Part shown: positions 41,408-53,613 of the stretch, in pieces
How positions within the stretch are numbered: position 1 is the stretch's first letter
How the letters are laid out: each line of letters opens with the position of its first letter
NCBI GenBank assembly: GCA_030710605.1
Contig: CP092865.1
Location: 139,709,505 to 139,773,504, forward strand
Direction: 5' to 3'
DNA: 64,000 nucleotides
Source: Cordylochernes scorpioides
Lineage: Eukaryota; Arthropoda; Arachnida; Pseudoscorpiones; Chernetidae
Notes under the pieces: generated by a model
Told to the model about the DNA's origin: nothing
What the model saw: the letters and a program-made list of their open reading frames with translations, nothing else
Database searches by the model: none
Position numbers and translations under genes: made by a program

Positions 41408-42060
41408 TTGTTGGAAACTGAATGCTACGACTACAGCTAGTGCCATCACTACAGTTTGTTTACTTCTTCTCACTTACCTATATACTGTTAATGTGCTCGC
41501 TACTATAACTTTCTTTTACTAAATAGATAATAAAGGTTATTATCATATAATCATCAACGCTCTCATGCCTTCATACAAGCTGTAAGTACCTAAATCTTAC
41601 AACAATTATATATTTGAAAACTAGCAAACCTGTTTTAAACATCATAAAATCTATTGTTACAATAAATATACATCGTATATATGGTAAGTATACAACTGAG
41701 GATTTTATATGTTCAACCAAATCGAATTTTAAAGAAGATAATGAAAAAATCAAATCAAAATGTAATAAACCTTAATCGATTTGTAAAACACGGAGTACAC
41801 ACACAAAAAAAAAAAACAATTTTATAAATTTGGCAACAATGGAGTTGGCTAAGTCCATGGCTAGCGGCCAGAAATGGCCTGTTGTGAACAGCACTTCTTC
41901 CTTTAATTTTTGTCTTTTTTCTTACCGAGAGAACTGCCTTCTCTTCTTTTGACTGAGAAAATTCTACAAGATCTTCCAAGCATATAAGTATTAATAGAAA
42001 TTATTACAAATATAAAATATTATATGATAAAAATAAAGAGAGAGCAATCTATAAATAGAT
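41408..42060. other. Spacer
   Basis: Frames at 41571-41753 and 41755-41979 (minus) are unrecognised. Confidence 0.4.
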
Positions 42061-42061
42061 C

Positions 42062-42122
42062 TTTAATTAAAAGGCATATATTTTGGTTCAAAAATAATCC
42101 AATATATGTCTTTTTAATTAAA
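42062..42122. repeat. Small hairpin, ends of K family
   Basis: TTAATTAAAAGGCATATATT and its complement with only about 20 bases between: an internally deleted K/F element. Confidence 0.6.
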
Positions 42123-44640
42123 ACAATAAAATAATATGATAAATACAGAAAATGTTCAATGTATGTTTTTAAATTTCATCGTCATTGATGGATGAGTATT
42201 TTTCCTATTGAACTCCTAAGAGTGTTGTATAGTTATCATTTAATTTATTAATTAAACATTACTCACCAGATGAAATTATTTTATTACAATTATATATATT
42301 TAAAAGGTTACATTTATTTTATTTTACAATTTTCTTTATATTCGAATCCAATGTTTTTCGCTTCACGCGCTCTATATGATGATATATTGTCTATATTTAA
42401 ACACAGAATACTACAAAGAGTATTAAATTGTTTTATTAAAAGCAGTTTCAATTCGTATTAGATTTTTTTATGATAGCATAAATATTAAAAGTCTTATAAG
42501 CGTCGACCACTACTTCTAAATTTAGAAAATATCTTGGGTACCAAAATTTTATACTTTTGCAGACGCATAATAAACACAAAGTTTATGATTTTAGAATCGT
42601 CAACGGAAAACCTTAAATACTTTCGTTATTAGAACCTAATTCTTAAAAAAAATCATTTACCATATATAAATAATAAACAGATTTTTCATTAATGCAAAGC
42701 TTTAGTCTATAAATGTTTTTTACAAAGCAGACGTAATCATAAAATATTCTATTATAATATAACGTTAGACGTTTACTATCGTGACAAAATAATTGTTTAA
42801 ACAATATTAGTGTTAGAATTTGTTGTTCTTTTTCTATAAAGAAGAGTTTGGTAAAACACTTCAAAAAAATAAAAAAAAAAAATGAATATCTATGAAAAAT
42901 ATGTATTAATAATATAATTTTGAAATAGAAAAAACATAAATATGTTCAGAAAGAGCAAAAGAAATATTTAAAAATTTCGTAATCTAAAAATAATAATGCA
43001 GAAATGGCAAATATTTTGTGTGTTTAAATATTGAATGATTTTTCGATGGCTTAACAAAATGAAATATGTGTACATATTCAAATTAGTGTTTGCTTAAAAG
43101 ATGATACGGTTAGATTTATTTTAAAATTCAAATTTTTTTTATTAAATACATTTGAAAAGGACATAAAATAATTTAAATATAAATTATTTTATTCTTTGTT
43201 TCAATAAATATATATACGTAGAAATATACAGAGTCTGCTGGAAAGATATAATTCCTATAATATGTGTTTTTTACATCCAATTTTATCTCAAAGGTATTTT
43301 AAATATTAGACTTTATATTAAAGATGTGGAGATAAAACAAAGATTTGTTAAACGAAAATAAAAGAATTTTAAAATAGGATTAGAGATTAGAATAAAAGGG
43401 GAAAAAGACAAAAGATTTCTAAAATTCGTTTGTGAAAAAAATAAAAAAATCGAAACATTCTTTTATTTTAAACAAATTCTATTTACATTTTAAAAGCAGT
43501 CAGGATATTTTAGCTAAGAATTGCCAGTGCTCTAATTTTCTTTCTTTTTTTTTTTCTTTTTGCGAGCTTTAAAAATTACTCTTAACGTCGAACCAAAAAT
43601 GAATTTTAAAAAAAGTCATTTTATATTTACAGAAATAAATATATTATTTAAAATATTATAGAATATTAATAAAATTATATTAATATATAATCAAAAATAT
43701 TATAGAGATACTAATAAAATTATATTAATATATAATCAAAAATATTATATTTTATTAATATATTCATTATTAAAATTTCATTTCTATTTTTTAATAAAGT
43801 CAGATAGTAGAAAATAGAAATTAAATTTAAATAATGAATATATTAATATAATATAATATTTTGATTCTCTCTGTATTACGTAAAACGTATAATGTAGAAG
43901 GGAAGAGTACATGACATGGTAAATTATAGAATTAATATGTATACACGCGCAGATATAATTATATATATAATTAATATGATTAGTTTTGAAAATAATTACT
44001 ATAATTTTAATGACATTATCATGTTATTCCAGATGTCTCACCCTAATACTAATCACGTTTTAATTTTATAATTCACACACGCGATTTTAACTAATTTTTA
44101 TTGATTAAATTAATTGTTTGATGTGTTTGGCGAGCTCTTTGTGGCATGATAAACATTTTATCATGCATTTTCTTATGAGTAATAAGCAATTTAAACAAAT
44201 ACAAGTAGGATTATCATAGATGACCGAAACCTAGCATGCTAAACTTTGACTCCCTAAGAATTTCAAATGACAATTTTCTACTTTTATTATTTTCAGAAAA
44301 TTCATAGAGTTATTCTATAAAATAGTAAAAAGGTTGAAGTACCCTGTTTTGTTTTTTCTAAAAATCAGGATGAGAAGATGAACAATTAATTATATTTATT
44401 TTAAGAGAGGGAACTTCAAAACTTATGGCTTATTTATCATTTATTTCTATCTACAGCCTAACTCGAGCTGTCTCTATCTCAAACATAAATAACCATGATG
44501 ATACCTTTTCTTTTCAAATTCTATGAATAATTACAGAGATTACATCACATACTCGACCTAATCAGCAATACACATTTCTAAAGGCATAACTGTTTATTCT
44601 ACCATATCTCTGCTACCAATTTCTGCAATTTTTATTCCGA
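42123..44640. other. Very AT-rich DNA, no gene recognised
   Basis: About 2.5 kb with long A/T runs. A low-complexity palindromic stretch lies at 43600-43870 (repeats of TATTAATATAATATAATATT-like text). Frames at 42270-42461 and 42643-42864 show no motif. Confidence 0.5.
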
Positions 44641-44664
44641 TCACTAGAGGAACTAAGAACTTAA

Positions 44665-44698
44665 GAACTATGAATGCCGGCCAGGCAACCTCTATATT
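44665..44698 (+). repeat. 40-bp shared motif, copy 2
   Basis: GAACTATGAATGCCGGCCAG, then GCAACCTCTAT; see 17511-17550. Confidence 0.6.
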
Positions 44699-45235
44699 TA
44701 TGATAGAAGAACATTTGTATATTTATTCTTTGTGAAAATATCTAGTGAATCAATGGAGATAAGAATGCCAAGAAAAATTAAGCACAATTTTATAAATTTG
44801 TGTATTTTGCTCTTGAGATTAGAAAGGCCATTAAAGAAATAACTCCTATTTTTTTTATTGAAAGCTATCATATAGCGGGATCTACAAGTGCAACCTATAA
44901 GCATTTAACGCTATTTTAATAGTGAAATGAATATCAAAGATAGTGCGAAGCCCACTGCAGTTCTTAATAACTACCAAGAAATGCAAATTCATCCAATCCC
45001 CCAATTCTATAATGTTAATAAACACTTTAATTATTTTATTTCGTCTCATTTTACAGGTTTTCCATTCGAGTAGAGCTCACCTTGTTCTGAATATTTACAT
45101 ATGTGTCAAGATGATGTTTAGAGGTGACCTTCACTATCCTTGTATGAAGGCAGCTGTTGAGTGACGAGCTTCTAAGCATCAGGGCCAAGGTCATAATAGT
45201 AAATCAATGTAGCCATGAATTTGTATAATTTCTTG
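44699..45235. other. Spacer
   Basis: Frames at 44698-44904 (minus) and 44943-45164 (plus) are unrecognised. Confidence 0.4.
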
Positions 45236-46190
45236 TATAGTTGATTTTTATGAACTTTGAAGTTGGAAGAATACATTTTTTCTAACTGGATTTTGATACA
45301 TCACTTACAAGTTGGGTTAGTTTAAGTCGTATATGAGCATCTTGTTATGTAAATTGAAAGGTGTTACAATACATGTTTATAGGCAGATTCTGATAAAAGA
45401 GTCAATCAGGTGGACGAGATAAAACTACTACTAACTAAAATTTGATACGTCTCTTTTACAAGTTGTGTCAGTTTAAGTCGTCTATGAGAATCTTGTTAGG
45501 TAAATTTAAAGGTGTTCTAATACATGTTTATAGGCAGATTCTGATAAAAAGCATCAATTCGATGTGAACAAGATAAAACTATTTCTATCTAAATTTTGAT
45601 ACATCTTTCCACAGATTGGGTTGCTTTAAGTCGTCTATAAGAATATTGTTAGATAAATTGAAAGGTGTTACAATACATGTTTATAGGCAGATTCTGATAA
45701 AAGCGTCAATTCTGTGTGGACAAGATAAAATTACTACTAACTAAAATTTGATACATCTCTTCCATGTTGGGTTGGTTTAAGTTGTCTCTGTGTTAGATAA
45801 ATTGAAAGGTGTTACAATACATGTTTATATGCAGATTCTGATAAAAGCGTCAATTCTGTGTGGACAAGATAAAACTACTACTAACTAAAATTTGATAAAT
45901 CTCCTCCCGGTTGGGTTGGTTTAAGTTGTCTCTGTGTTAGGTAAATTGAAAGGTGTTTCAATACATGTTTAGATATAGGAAAAATTGCGATTTATTATTA
46001 AAACCGTTCGCAATAAGTTTCTTTATATAGAGAATAGAATAAAGAAACATTTTGCGAAAGGTTTTTGATATTTTATAATAATACATGTTTATAGGCAGAT
46101 TCTGATAAAAGCGTCAATTCTATGTGGACGACATAAAACTACTACTAACTGAATTTTGGTACATCTCTTCCACAAGTTGAGTCATTAACA
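45236..46190 (+). repeat. Tandem repeat, unit about 150 bp, block 1
   Basis: TTTGAT anchors at 45292, 45441, 45595, 45747 and 45891 give steps of 144-154. Units contain TTTAAGTCGTCTATGAGAAT, AAATTGAAAGGTG, ATACATGTTTATAGGCAGAT and GATAAAACTACTACTAACT. The last unit is split by a hairpin insertion. Confidence 0.85.
45971..46080. mobile_element. Hairpin insertion with an 11-bp target duplication
   Basis: ATACATGTTTA lies on both sides (45960-45971 and 46081-46091). The insert has arms TTCGCAATAAGTTTCTTTAT and ATAAAGAAACATTTTGCGAA. Because the host is a repeat, the duplicated target can be read with confidence. Confidence 0.8.
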
Positions 46191-46850
46191 ATCTTCCTTC
46201 ACATTACCAAATTAAGGATTTAAGTTTCTATCAGAAGATACTCTATTGTTGAAATAAAGGAAGCAGCAACTCCATGACATGACGCAGAAGGACATAACGA
46301 AGGTCAAAACTATCTACAGCCAATCTGGCCTCAGCCTAACGACATCCATTTCCTCCCACAAATTGACTCTGAAAAACAATTTCAAATTTAAAATTGGGGA
46401 GAGTCTTTTTTTCCATTTTAAAATATCGATATTTCTAATCAATTTGTCATAAGTCAATAATTTCCATGTGTTTCTGTGGGTATAGAAATTTGACGTGGGT
46501 TATCTTTCTGCATATATTTCCCTAATATGACAAACACGTTGTTGAATCTCTTTAATGGAAATCCATATTTCCCTAAATGGCCAGTCGTTAATGCTCCAAG
46601 CTGCAGTGTACATTAAACTGCTCATTCTCGGTGGAAAATTTGACCATTTCTCGATGATATTTACATATCTGCGCTAAAATAATGTTCTTATTACGAACAT
46701 AATAATAGAATTTTATAAAAAATCATATGTTAATGTCTTAATTATTGTGTGCGTGGATTTAGAGATAATAAAAAATAATAATTAACTTATTAATTCTTTA
46801 ATATATTATAAAGTGTGTATGCTTAAACTTGAGATAGAATATAAGAGACA
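46191..46850. other. Spacer, no gene recognised
   Basis: Nothing firm. Confidence 0.4.
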
Positions 46851-47068
46851 CAATCATAGACAAAACTTAAGGAAGTGGAAAGTCTTATGTCGCCGGTCGT
46901 CTTTTTTTTTTTAATAATAAGAAGAAGACAGAGGCAATTTTGTTCACACTTGATTATCTCATGTGTATTCAATGAAAGTCACTGTAATATCTTTCAGAGT
47001 TATTGTCTGGATTCTGATATACATGCTAAAAGGTACAACTTCCTTTTAAGGTTTGTTCATGAGTGTAT
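46851..47068 (+). mobile_element. Mariner-like MITE
   Basis: CAATCATAGACAAAACTTAA to AAGGTTTGTTCATGAGTG with the usual internal blocks. Confidence 0.75.
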
Positions 47069-47134
47069 ATGACCTCCACATTCTTAAAAATATAAAATTC
47101 CCATATCGATATATGTGTCCAGAGACTGGACTTT

Positions 47135-47250
47135 AAAAGATTCTCTATCTACAGTTGCGACGAGAAAAAAAATAACTTAGGAAAACCTGATTCATCAGTA
47201 GTGAACCCATTTATAAGTTTTGCCAGTTCAATCTACCAGACTTTGGGCTC
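47135..47250 (-). repeat. Module repeat, decayed minus copy
   Basis: CTGATTCATCAGTAGTGAACC, TTTTGCCAGTTCAATCTACC. Confidence 0.55.
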
Positions 47251-47574
47251 ATCAGCTTGCGAGCAATTTAAGGAAAGACTCATGAGCTCATTAGGCAAAT
47301 ATATTACATATTAAACATTTTATTATATTATTATAATCATTTTAAATATAAAAATAATGAGAATTAGTTATTTTTTTAAGTCCCAAAGTTTTCATTTTAA
47401 TGCACATTAAAATTTCCGAGAAAGATGATCCACGTTATAATGAAAATCGAATCTCAATTGGCATTGTAATTCCCGAGTTTTGGGCGGAGACTAAATATCA
47501 AACTTCAGATAACAGACATATAACAAATATAATGTGTTGAATGAAGCATGTTTGTTGTAAAGCGAAAAGGTTTA
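47251..47574. other. Spacer
   Basis: Nothing recognised. Confidence 0.4.
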
Positions 47575-48060
47575 TAACGGAATTTTGATACATCTCTTAC
47601 AAATTGGGTTAGTTTAAGTCGTATCAGAAGATCTTGTTAGGTAAATTGAAAGGTGATTCAATGCATGTTTATAGTCAGATTCTTATAAAAGCGTCAATTC
47701 TGTATGGACAAGATAAAACTACAATAACTAAATTTTGATAGCTCTCTTCAAGGTTGGGTTAGTTTAAGTCGTCTATAAGAATCTTGTTAGATAAATTGAA
47801 AGGTGTTCTAATACATGTTTATAGACAGATTCTGATAAAATCGTTAATTCTGTGTTGACAAGATAAAAAGTACTACTAACTGAATTTTGGTACATCACTT
47901 CCAGGTTATGTTAGTTTAAGTCGTCTTTAAGAATCTTATTGCATAAATTGGAAGATGTTCTAATACATGTTTATATAGGCAGATTCTAATAAAAGCGTCA
48001 ATTCTGTGGACGACATAAAACTACTACTAACTGAATTTTGGTATATCTCTTCCACAAGTT
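47575..48060 (+). repeat. Tandem repeat, unit about 150 bp, block 2
   Basis: Same unit as 45236-46190, starting near 47580, 47736, 47890 and 48035. Both blocks end in the same ACAAGTTGAGTCATTAACAA text (46170, 48055), so the block was duplicated with its flank. Confidence 0.8.
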
Positions 48061-48569
48061 GAGTCATTAACAATCTTCCTTCATATTGTAAAAATAGGAA
48101 TTGGATCAAAGTTTCTATCGGAACATACACAGTAGAGAGGGTAGTTTGTCGATACTTGACCCTAATAGGTCCATCAATCCGACTACCGGGAGGGTAAAGA
48201 TAGCCCCCCGGGGATCCAGGAATAGAGGATGGCGGGGCATAGCCCACCCACTGAGGGGTCGCCGAGGCAACACTAATCAGGGTCCGCAGGTGTAAGGATG
48301 GAAGTCTTGAGGCCATTTTTTTTAACAATTTGAAATCTTTTTTGATTCAGGTTATTAAGGATAATTGCAAAATTATAGGCGCAATATCAACAAAAGGATT
48401 CACAGCAAGTTTCTTTATTAATCCAAAACGGCAATTTTTGGAGAATTAGCTCAGCAGAAGATCTGATGCTTCAAGCTAACGCTTGAAAGCTTGCCGTTGG
48501 CAATTAGTCAACGGTTAATGATTTAATGAATGGTAGAATATTTATGAAAAAGGGTGATGATGGATACAT
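48061..48569. other. G+C-richer patch and spacer
   Basis: 48150-48300 is G+C-rich and open on both strands (plus 64 aa, minus 122 aa), ending GGTCCGCAGGTGTAAG. It may be the 5' part of a transposon; not recognised. 48456-48500 has a hairpin CTTCAAGCTAACGCTTGAAAG after CTGATG. Confidence 0.35.
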
Positions 48570-48925
48570 ATTTACATCTTCTTCAGCCCCACTTTGAGAG
48601 ATTTCTCCTCCATGCAGGAAGAAGGTCATCTTGAAAATCTTCAGTTCTGCGCCCAAGAACTTGTAGATTCAGGCCTTGGTGAACGCCAGGATGGCCAGGG
48701 TTTCGTTATCCAGATCTCGCCCGAAGACCCAGCCCTGCAGGTCAGGGGGCCGCTGGATAATGGTGAAGGCCTTCCAGATGAGAGGCATGATGCAGCGGCA
48801 GGACTAGTATCGGTGGGCCAGCGACAGGTCATTGGTTCCACAGACGACGCAAGACTGTCGGGCTGAGGCCGTGTAGACTGGATGGGGTAAGGCATGTATC
48901 GCAAGCTTTACAGCAACGTCCGCAT
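48570..48925 (-). pseudogene. LINE C-terminus, minus, frameshifted
   Basis: On minus, the frame starting near 48885 can be read through the block matching S-C-x2-C-G, then L-x-H-R-Y-W-S-C-R and R-P-P-D-L-Q-G-W-V-F-G of the LINE at 55780-56510. The frame breaks several times. The 87-90 aa frames reported by simple translation here are in other frames. Confidence 0.7.
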
Positions 48926-49044
48926 TGTATCTGGAAAGATCTAGAGAGGGTCAAGAGCTCTCGGAATGGCGAATTACCATAATATACTCAGCCTTGATAG
49001 GAACCTATACTGTATACTTTAATAAAAATTCGAAACTATTTATA

Positions 49045-49345
49045 ATTATATGTAATTCTGCTGTCCTCAAAGCTTATGTCCATAGTTCTTCTAAAATACC
49101 CATTCCAAGAGTCTAGCTTCAGTATCACTATAAAAAGAAGATTGAAAAATGCAATATAACAGCGGTATGCTAGATTAAACTGGCGAAACCGCTGGGAGGG
49201 TTCACCACTGATGAGTCAGGTTCTTCCATTAATTTTTCCATCGCAGTAAGGGCAGTAGAAAATATTTATTTTTAAAAAGAATCATACGCGTCTATAATAG
49301 TTTCGAATTTTGATAACAGATGGCGAGCTAATGCATCATAATATA
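49045..49345 (+). repeat. Composite module repeat, full copy
   Basis: GTAATTCTGCTGTCCTCAAA, CTTATGTCCATAGTTCTTCT, GGCGAAACCGCTGGGAGGG, CACTGATGAGTCAGG, AGTAAGGGCAGTAGAAAAT, ATACGCGTCTATAATAGTTT, ending ACAGATGGCGAGCTAATGCA. Confidence 0.8.
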
Positions 49346-49670
49346 ACTGTTTACTTTGGAAGTGAATAGTTTCAAGTCTTAGAGACACAAATGATCTAGA
49401 TAATAAGCATTTGAATATTCGCTTCAAACACGACCGTTACCCTCTGGTCAACAGGAGCCATCCTAAGGATCGAAGCCGTCTGGGAGGAACGATAAATCAG
49501 GGCCAACCAATCGAATGGCGCCAGCTCCAAGTTTCAAGTTATGTGAGATACCGGCTGGCTATCTATGGATGATCTACGACCGGGCTGAGATATTGGGTGA
49601 GCTCTGTGGTGTTTGGATCTTTATAGAGAAATATCTATTATGCTCCACCACAGCGGAATAAGTTCTTATA
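49346..49670. other. Spacer, no gene recognised
   Basis: A moderately G+C-rich stretch at 49430-49610 without motif. Confidence 0.4.
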
Positions 49671-49985
49671 CAGTAGAACTTCCGTGAGAGGACACTCGCG
49701 CTAGACGACACCTCTCTACAAAAGACAGTTTTCATTTGTAAAATTATCATTTTTACTATTTAGTAACTCTCTGGTAAGAGGATGCCTCTCCCTAAAGAAC
49801 ACTTTGCACACATACACAGCTATATATATTCCCCTACATTTTATCTACCCTTCATTTACTATCTTATTATATATTTTCCACCTCTGTAAAAATTGATTAG
49901 AAGAATCAATGTGATGGTTTAAATTGTCCTAAAGAATACTTTGACTTTGCTATTAGGTGTTGTCCTTTACAGGGAGGTTCTACTG
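49671..49985. mobile_element. Pogo/Tigger-like element interrupted by a LINE 3' end
   Basis: Inverted ends CAGTAGAACTTCCGTGAGAG and CAGGGAGGTTCTACTG, flanked by TA. Inside is GGTAAGAGGATGCCTCTCCC. The middle is split at CCTAAAGAACACTTTGC (49790), which recurs as CCTAAAGAATACTTTG after the insert. Confidence 0.75.
49807..49925 (+). mobile_element. LINE 3' UTR insertion with target duplication
   Basis: TATATATTCCCCTACATTTT, then a CCACCTCTGTAAAAATTGAT region and AGAAGAATCAATGTGATGGT match the 3' UTR of the LINE at 55780-56620. About 16 bp of duplicated target flank it. Confidence 0.75.
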
Positions 49986-50064
49986 TATTACGAAGAAAAA
50001 TATAGGAAAGACAGACTTGAAGATGTCACAAATTTATTTATTTTTATCCAAACATTTAACCTTA

Positions 50065-50240
50065 TAAATAAAAGACATTTCGCTGAGGGAAGAGTTTTTT
50101 TTTTCTATCACAACAATACAAGATTTCTGGCATAACAGCTCTTCGTAATTATACCTGTCGAAAGGCTGTTACACCCGAAAGCTTGTATTATCATGATAGA
50201 AAAAAAGAAACTTCCCTCAGCGAATTGTATTTTATTTAAA
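50065..50240. mobile_element. Hairpin element L with variant hammerhead cores
   Basis: Arms from AAAGACATTTCGCTGAGGG. The right arm outward: CTGTCGA, AAGGCTGTTACACCC and GAAAGCTTGTA, as in A. Confidence 0.75.
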
Positions 50241-50426
50241 ATTTTACCGAAGGGATTATAATATTAACACATTCAACCATATTTACATAAAAAAGAGAGA
50301 AGAATGCGCAACGTAGAAATTTTCTGTTAGCAACAAAATATTAAAATTTGTCTATTGATAAAATAATTAATATTTTGTTACAATATATTTACCTTGAGTC
50401 AAAAGGAGATCCATTAATTAAAATTA

Positions 50427-50638
50427 TATAAAAGGGCGTACCTGGATCTGTAAAGGAAAAAAAAAACAATATTTTTCTTAAAATATTTCGAGAGATTGCT
50501 CCCTCTTTATCAATTTATTGCACAATGAATGTGCACTGAGCAATAAATTGATAAAGAGGGAGCAATCTCTCGAAATATTTTAAGAAAAATATTGTTTTTA
50601 TTCCCCTTCTTTACAGATCCAGGTACGCCCTTTTATAC
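50427..50638. mobile_element. Hairpin element M with hammerhead-like relics
   Basis: Arms of about 100 bp, spacer about 6-10 bp. Outward: TTGATAAA, stem GGGAG-CAAT-CTCTC, GAAATATTTT. Same degenerate pattern as K. Confidence 0.8.
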
Positions 50639-52595
50639 AATATAATCACCGTAGTGAACATTGATTGATTTCTAAATTCTTATAGCAGCTAGTTAGCAGA
50701 TTCTTTCTTTTACTTGTTTTAACTTATTTATTGTGCAAAATCAAGTATCTGGTGAGAAGTTTGTCATTTAGAAGTCATTAAAGATGTAAATTTTCCACAT
50801 GATTTGTTCGGATAAATTTTGAGAGGTTGTTCCAGCTTTGATAAATTCTTCAACAAGATAGCTTCATATTTGCCATATACAATTTCTGAAAAAATGTCGA
50901 TTTTAATATTGAGTATAATATCGAAAACGAATTCAATATGCTCTTAACAACACAAATATACGAGTATATTGCATAAGCACATGTCGTACTCCTCTATACT
51001 TAGTTAATACTCCATGTAATATATTGGTTTTACAATGTGTGAGACGTCGTTATAAGGATTTATTCTTCAATTTAAAAAATATAGCTTCAATTGTATGGAG
51101 TCCCTGTAAGCCTTAGTTTACAGTTGTAATAGTGAAAGCGAGCTATACAACGAAACAGCAGGCACCAAATAGTTCCAACCGTCATCACAAGGTGGAGCTC
51201 CGGTCTTCCTATAACGGCTTGTATCTGTGCTATTATACTTTAAAATCTCTATCTCATATATTTGCTCACCTATTTCGTATATAATCGTATATTAACGATG
51301 TAATGAAGTAGTTTCAATTTCAATCTCTCTCTTTATTTTATCTTTTAAACTTTAAAAAATATATATATCTTTATTTCGACTTAGAGCGCTATGTCCCCCT
51401 AGGGAGAATTGCACTTTAAAAATAAACACAATTTTTAAAGAAGAAAAAGAAAGTTATTTTAAATATGTACAGAATTATTATGCAAGTTAGTAAGAAGAAA
51501 AGATATATATATATATCAACACAATTGATATATGTACAAAGGGTTGGAAAGCAAATTTAGTTAAATGAAATCAAATTGTAAAGTATTGTGTTTATTCGAG
51601 AAAAGCAATTTACAGATTTAAAAAGAGTTTTAAGGAATATTTTATAATGAGAATATGCTAGATATTAGAGAATTATTCAGTTAAAACAATACTAAAAAGA
51701 GTTAATTACCAAATAAAAGCGTTCCAATGGAATTTAGTAGTTTATGTAAAACATATGGTTCTTGAATCAAAATAATTATATCTTATTCTTATATATATAT
51801 ATATATTAATCTATCTATGCCATTGACTCGTATGATGTCAATAAAATATTTTAAAATCTCAAATACCTCTCTCTCTCCTTTTTGTCTACTATTCCTCTTA
51901 CATGGGAGATTACCATGAGATACCATCTACATGGCTAAATCGTTCTCTCCTGGAGCTGGATTTTTAACAGAGATTCTGTTATGTCAGGCCAAAGTCTCAT
52001 GAGGAATCTTTCAACCTAAATAGAATCTCTGAGAATCTCAGCCATGTTTTTAGAATATGGTCTCTCATTGGAGAATCCTGTGTATCTCTCTTTTACAAAT
52101 TAAATGCGTGTAGTTAACATATCCAAAACTGGGTCTTGGAAGATCCTGGTATATCTGGCTAAGAGTTTGGGCAATAGGTAGGTTGTAATGTGTCTGTAAG
52201 ATGCCGACTATCACTGATGGCTGTAACAGATGGTATACATAGAGTCGAGATTAGCATGTCCTTGTAGTCAATTCTTATTTGACAAGGCCAAACTAATATG
52301 TACATAAGACTTTATGCAACGTCCTTGATGCAATCAACTTCTTAAGTGGACGACAGCTGACAACAATAAAATATTGACCGATTCCCCACTAACCAAGTTT
52401 CTTTGCTTCTCACACCGATGGCTGTTGTATGCCTCCATATCTTACTATCATCTATTCAAGATAGAGTTCCAAATGTATTCCAGACTTCAGATGTAAAGAC
52501 AAATATTGGAAGTCTCACCTACCCATCAGCGTAACAAGTCGAAGATTAACAAGATCTGATTCATTGGTCGAGAGATTAGATATCTAAAATCATGG
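50639..52595. other. Unique-looking AT-rich DNA
   Basis: About 2 kb in which I see no gene, RNA or element. A TA run lies at 51788-51806. Confidence 0.5.
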
Positions 52596-53045
52596 ACAAA
52601 ACTTAAGGAAGTTTCATATATTAAACATAAACCATTCCTTAGTTGCTTATATAACGGAAGATTTCCCATACATGTAAATTCGAACGTTTTCCCTTAAAAT
52701 AATATATTAATAAAAAATATAGATAATAAACCTGACAACCAAGCTGATCTGTTCATGTGTTAATTACAGCGGGACGCTGTTCATCTAGGAAGGGGGCAAT
52801 TTCACTGAATAATTATTTTAAATATTCTGTTGTATATCATCATAAATATTTGCATAGTCATCACCCCTTACCATGCTTATATATTATCACTTGTAAAATA
52901 TATTTTATAAATAGTTTGCATTCTAATCAATAAATTATTTTTACTTAAACTTTTGTAATACTTCACTACCGTGACAATATTATATAATAAAAATATATAT
53001 ACATGCTAAAGGGTACAACTTCATTAAGTTTTGTCCATGAGTGTA
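52596..53045 (+). mobile_element. Mariner-like MITE ends split by foreign DNA
   Basis: CATGGACAAAACTTAAGGAA at 52596 and ACATGCTAAAGGGTACAACT, then TTAAGTTTTGTCCATGAGTG ending 53045. About 370 bp between them is unrelated. Confidence 0.5.
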
Positions 53046-53561
53046 CTACAATTTCTACAGTTAAGAAAGAAAGTTTGGAATATCGTTAATAATGAAAAAG
53101 ATGACTAGAAGACACACAGTGGTTGTTATGTCTGTCCATCAAGACTAGGTATAGCTGATTTCCTATTTGCATATTGATCCTTTATACTATTTTTCCATCT
53201 TGGACTCCGGAACGAGTCTATGTAAGACAAGATGTCTTAATAAAACGTTATCATTGTTGTATGGCAATCATTTGATTCTCCATCACACAACCCGAAGGCT
53301 TAAAACTTCTCGACGACATAGATCTATTTCACTTCAGGTTCTTACACAAATTTTCAGTTATACTCTCAAACATATCTCCCTTTCTTCTCTCTCAAAGAAT
53401 ATTATCTTACTCCATTTAAAGAAAAGGACACTTTCTGATCGTGTAAATAAATGTTACTGAGGGTCCATTTGCCATCTCTCCGAAAGGATTACAAACTGTG
53501 CGCTGAATATTTTCTTCATTTTCAAAAATGCGTCCACTTCCCTTTCTTGAATTATTAGGAA
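53046..53561. other. Spacer
   Basis: A 97-aa frame (53167-53460) shows no motif. Confidence 0.4.
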
Positions 53562-53613
53562 ACGGCAAATCGGGTTCGCGTTACGGGATGTTGATCCACA
53601 TCAGCGTGTTGCA
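53562..53613 (-). ncRNA. Hammerhead relic, HH-a family
   Basis: On minus: CAACACG, CTGATGT, GGATCAACATCC as stem II, GTAAC in place of GAAAC, GCG, AACCCG. Two invariant bases are changed. Confidence 0.55.

Noticed and set aside
47960..48328. 122-aa minus-strand protein
   Set aside because: Half of the frame lies in the ~150-bp tandem repeat and the rest in a G+C patch that is open on both strands.
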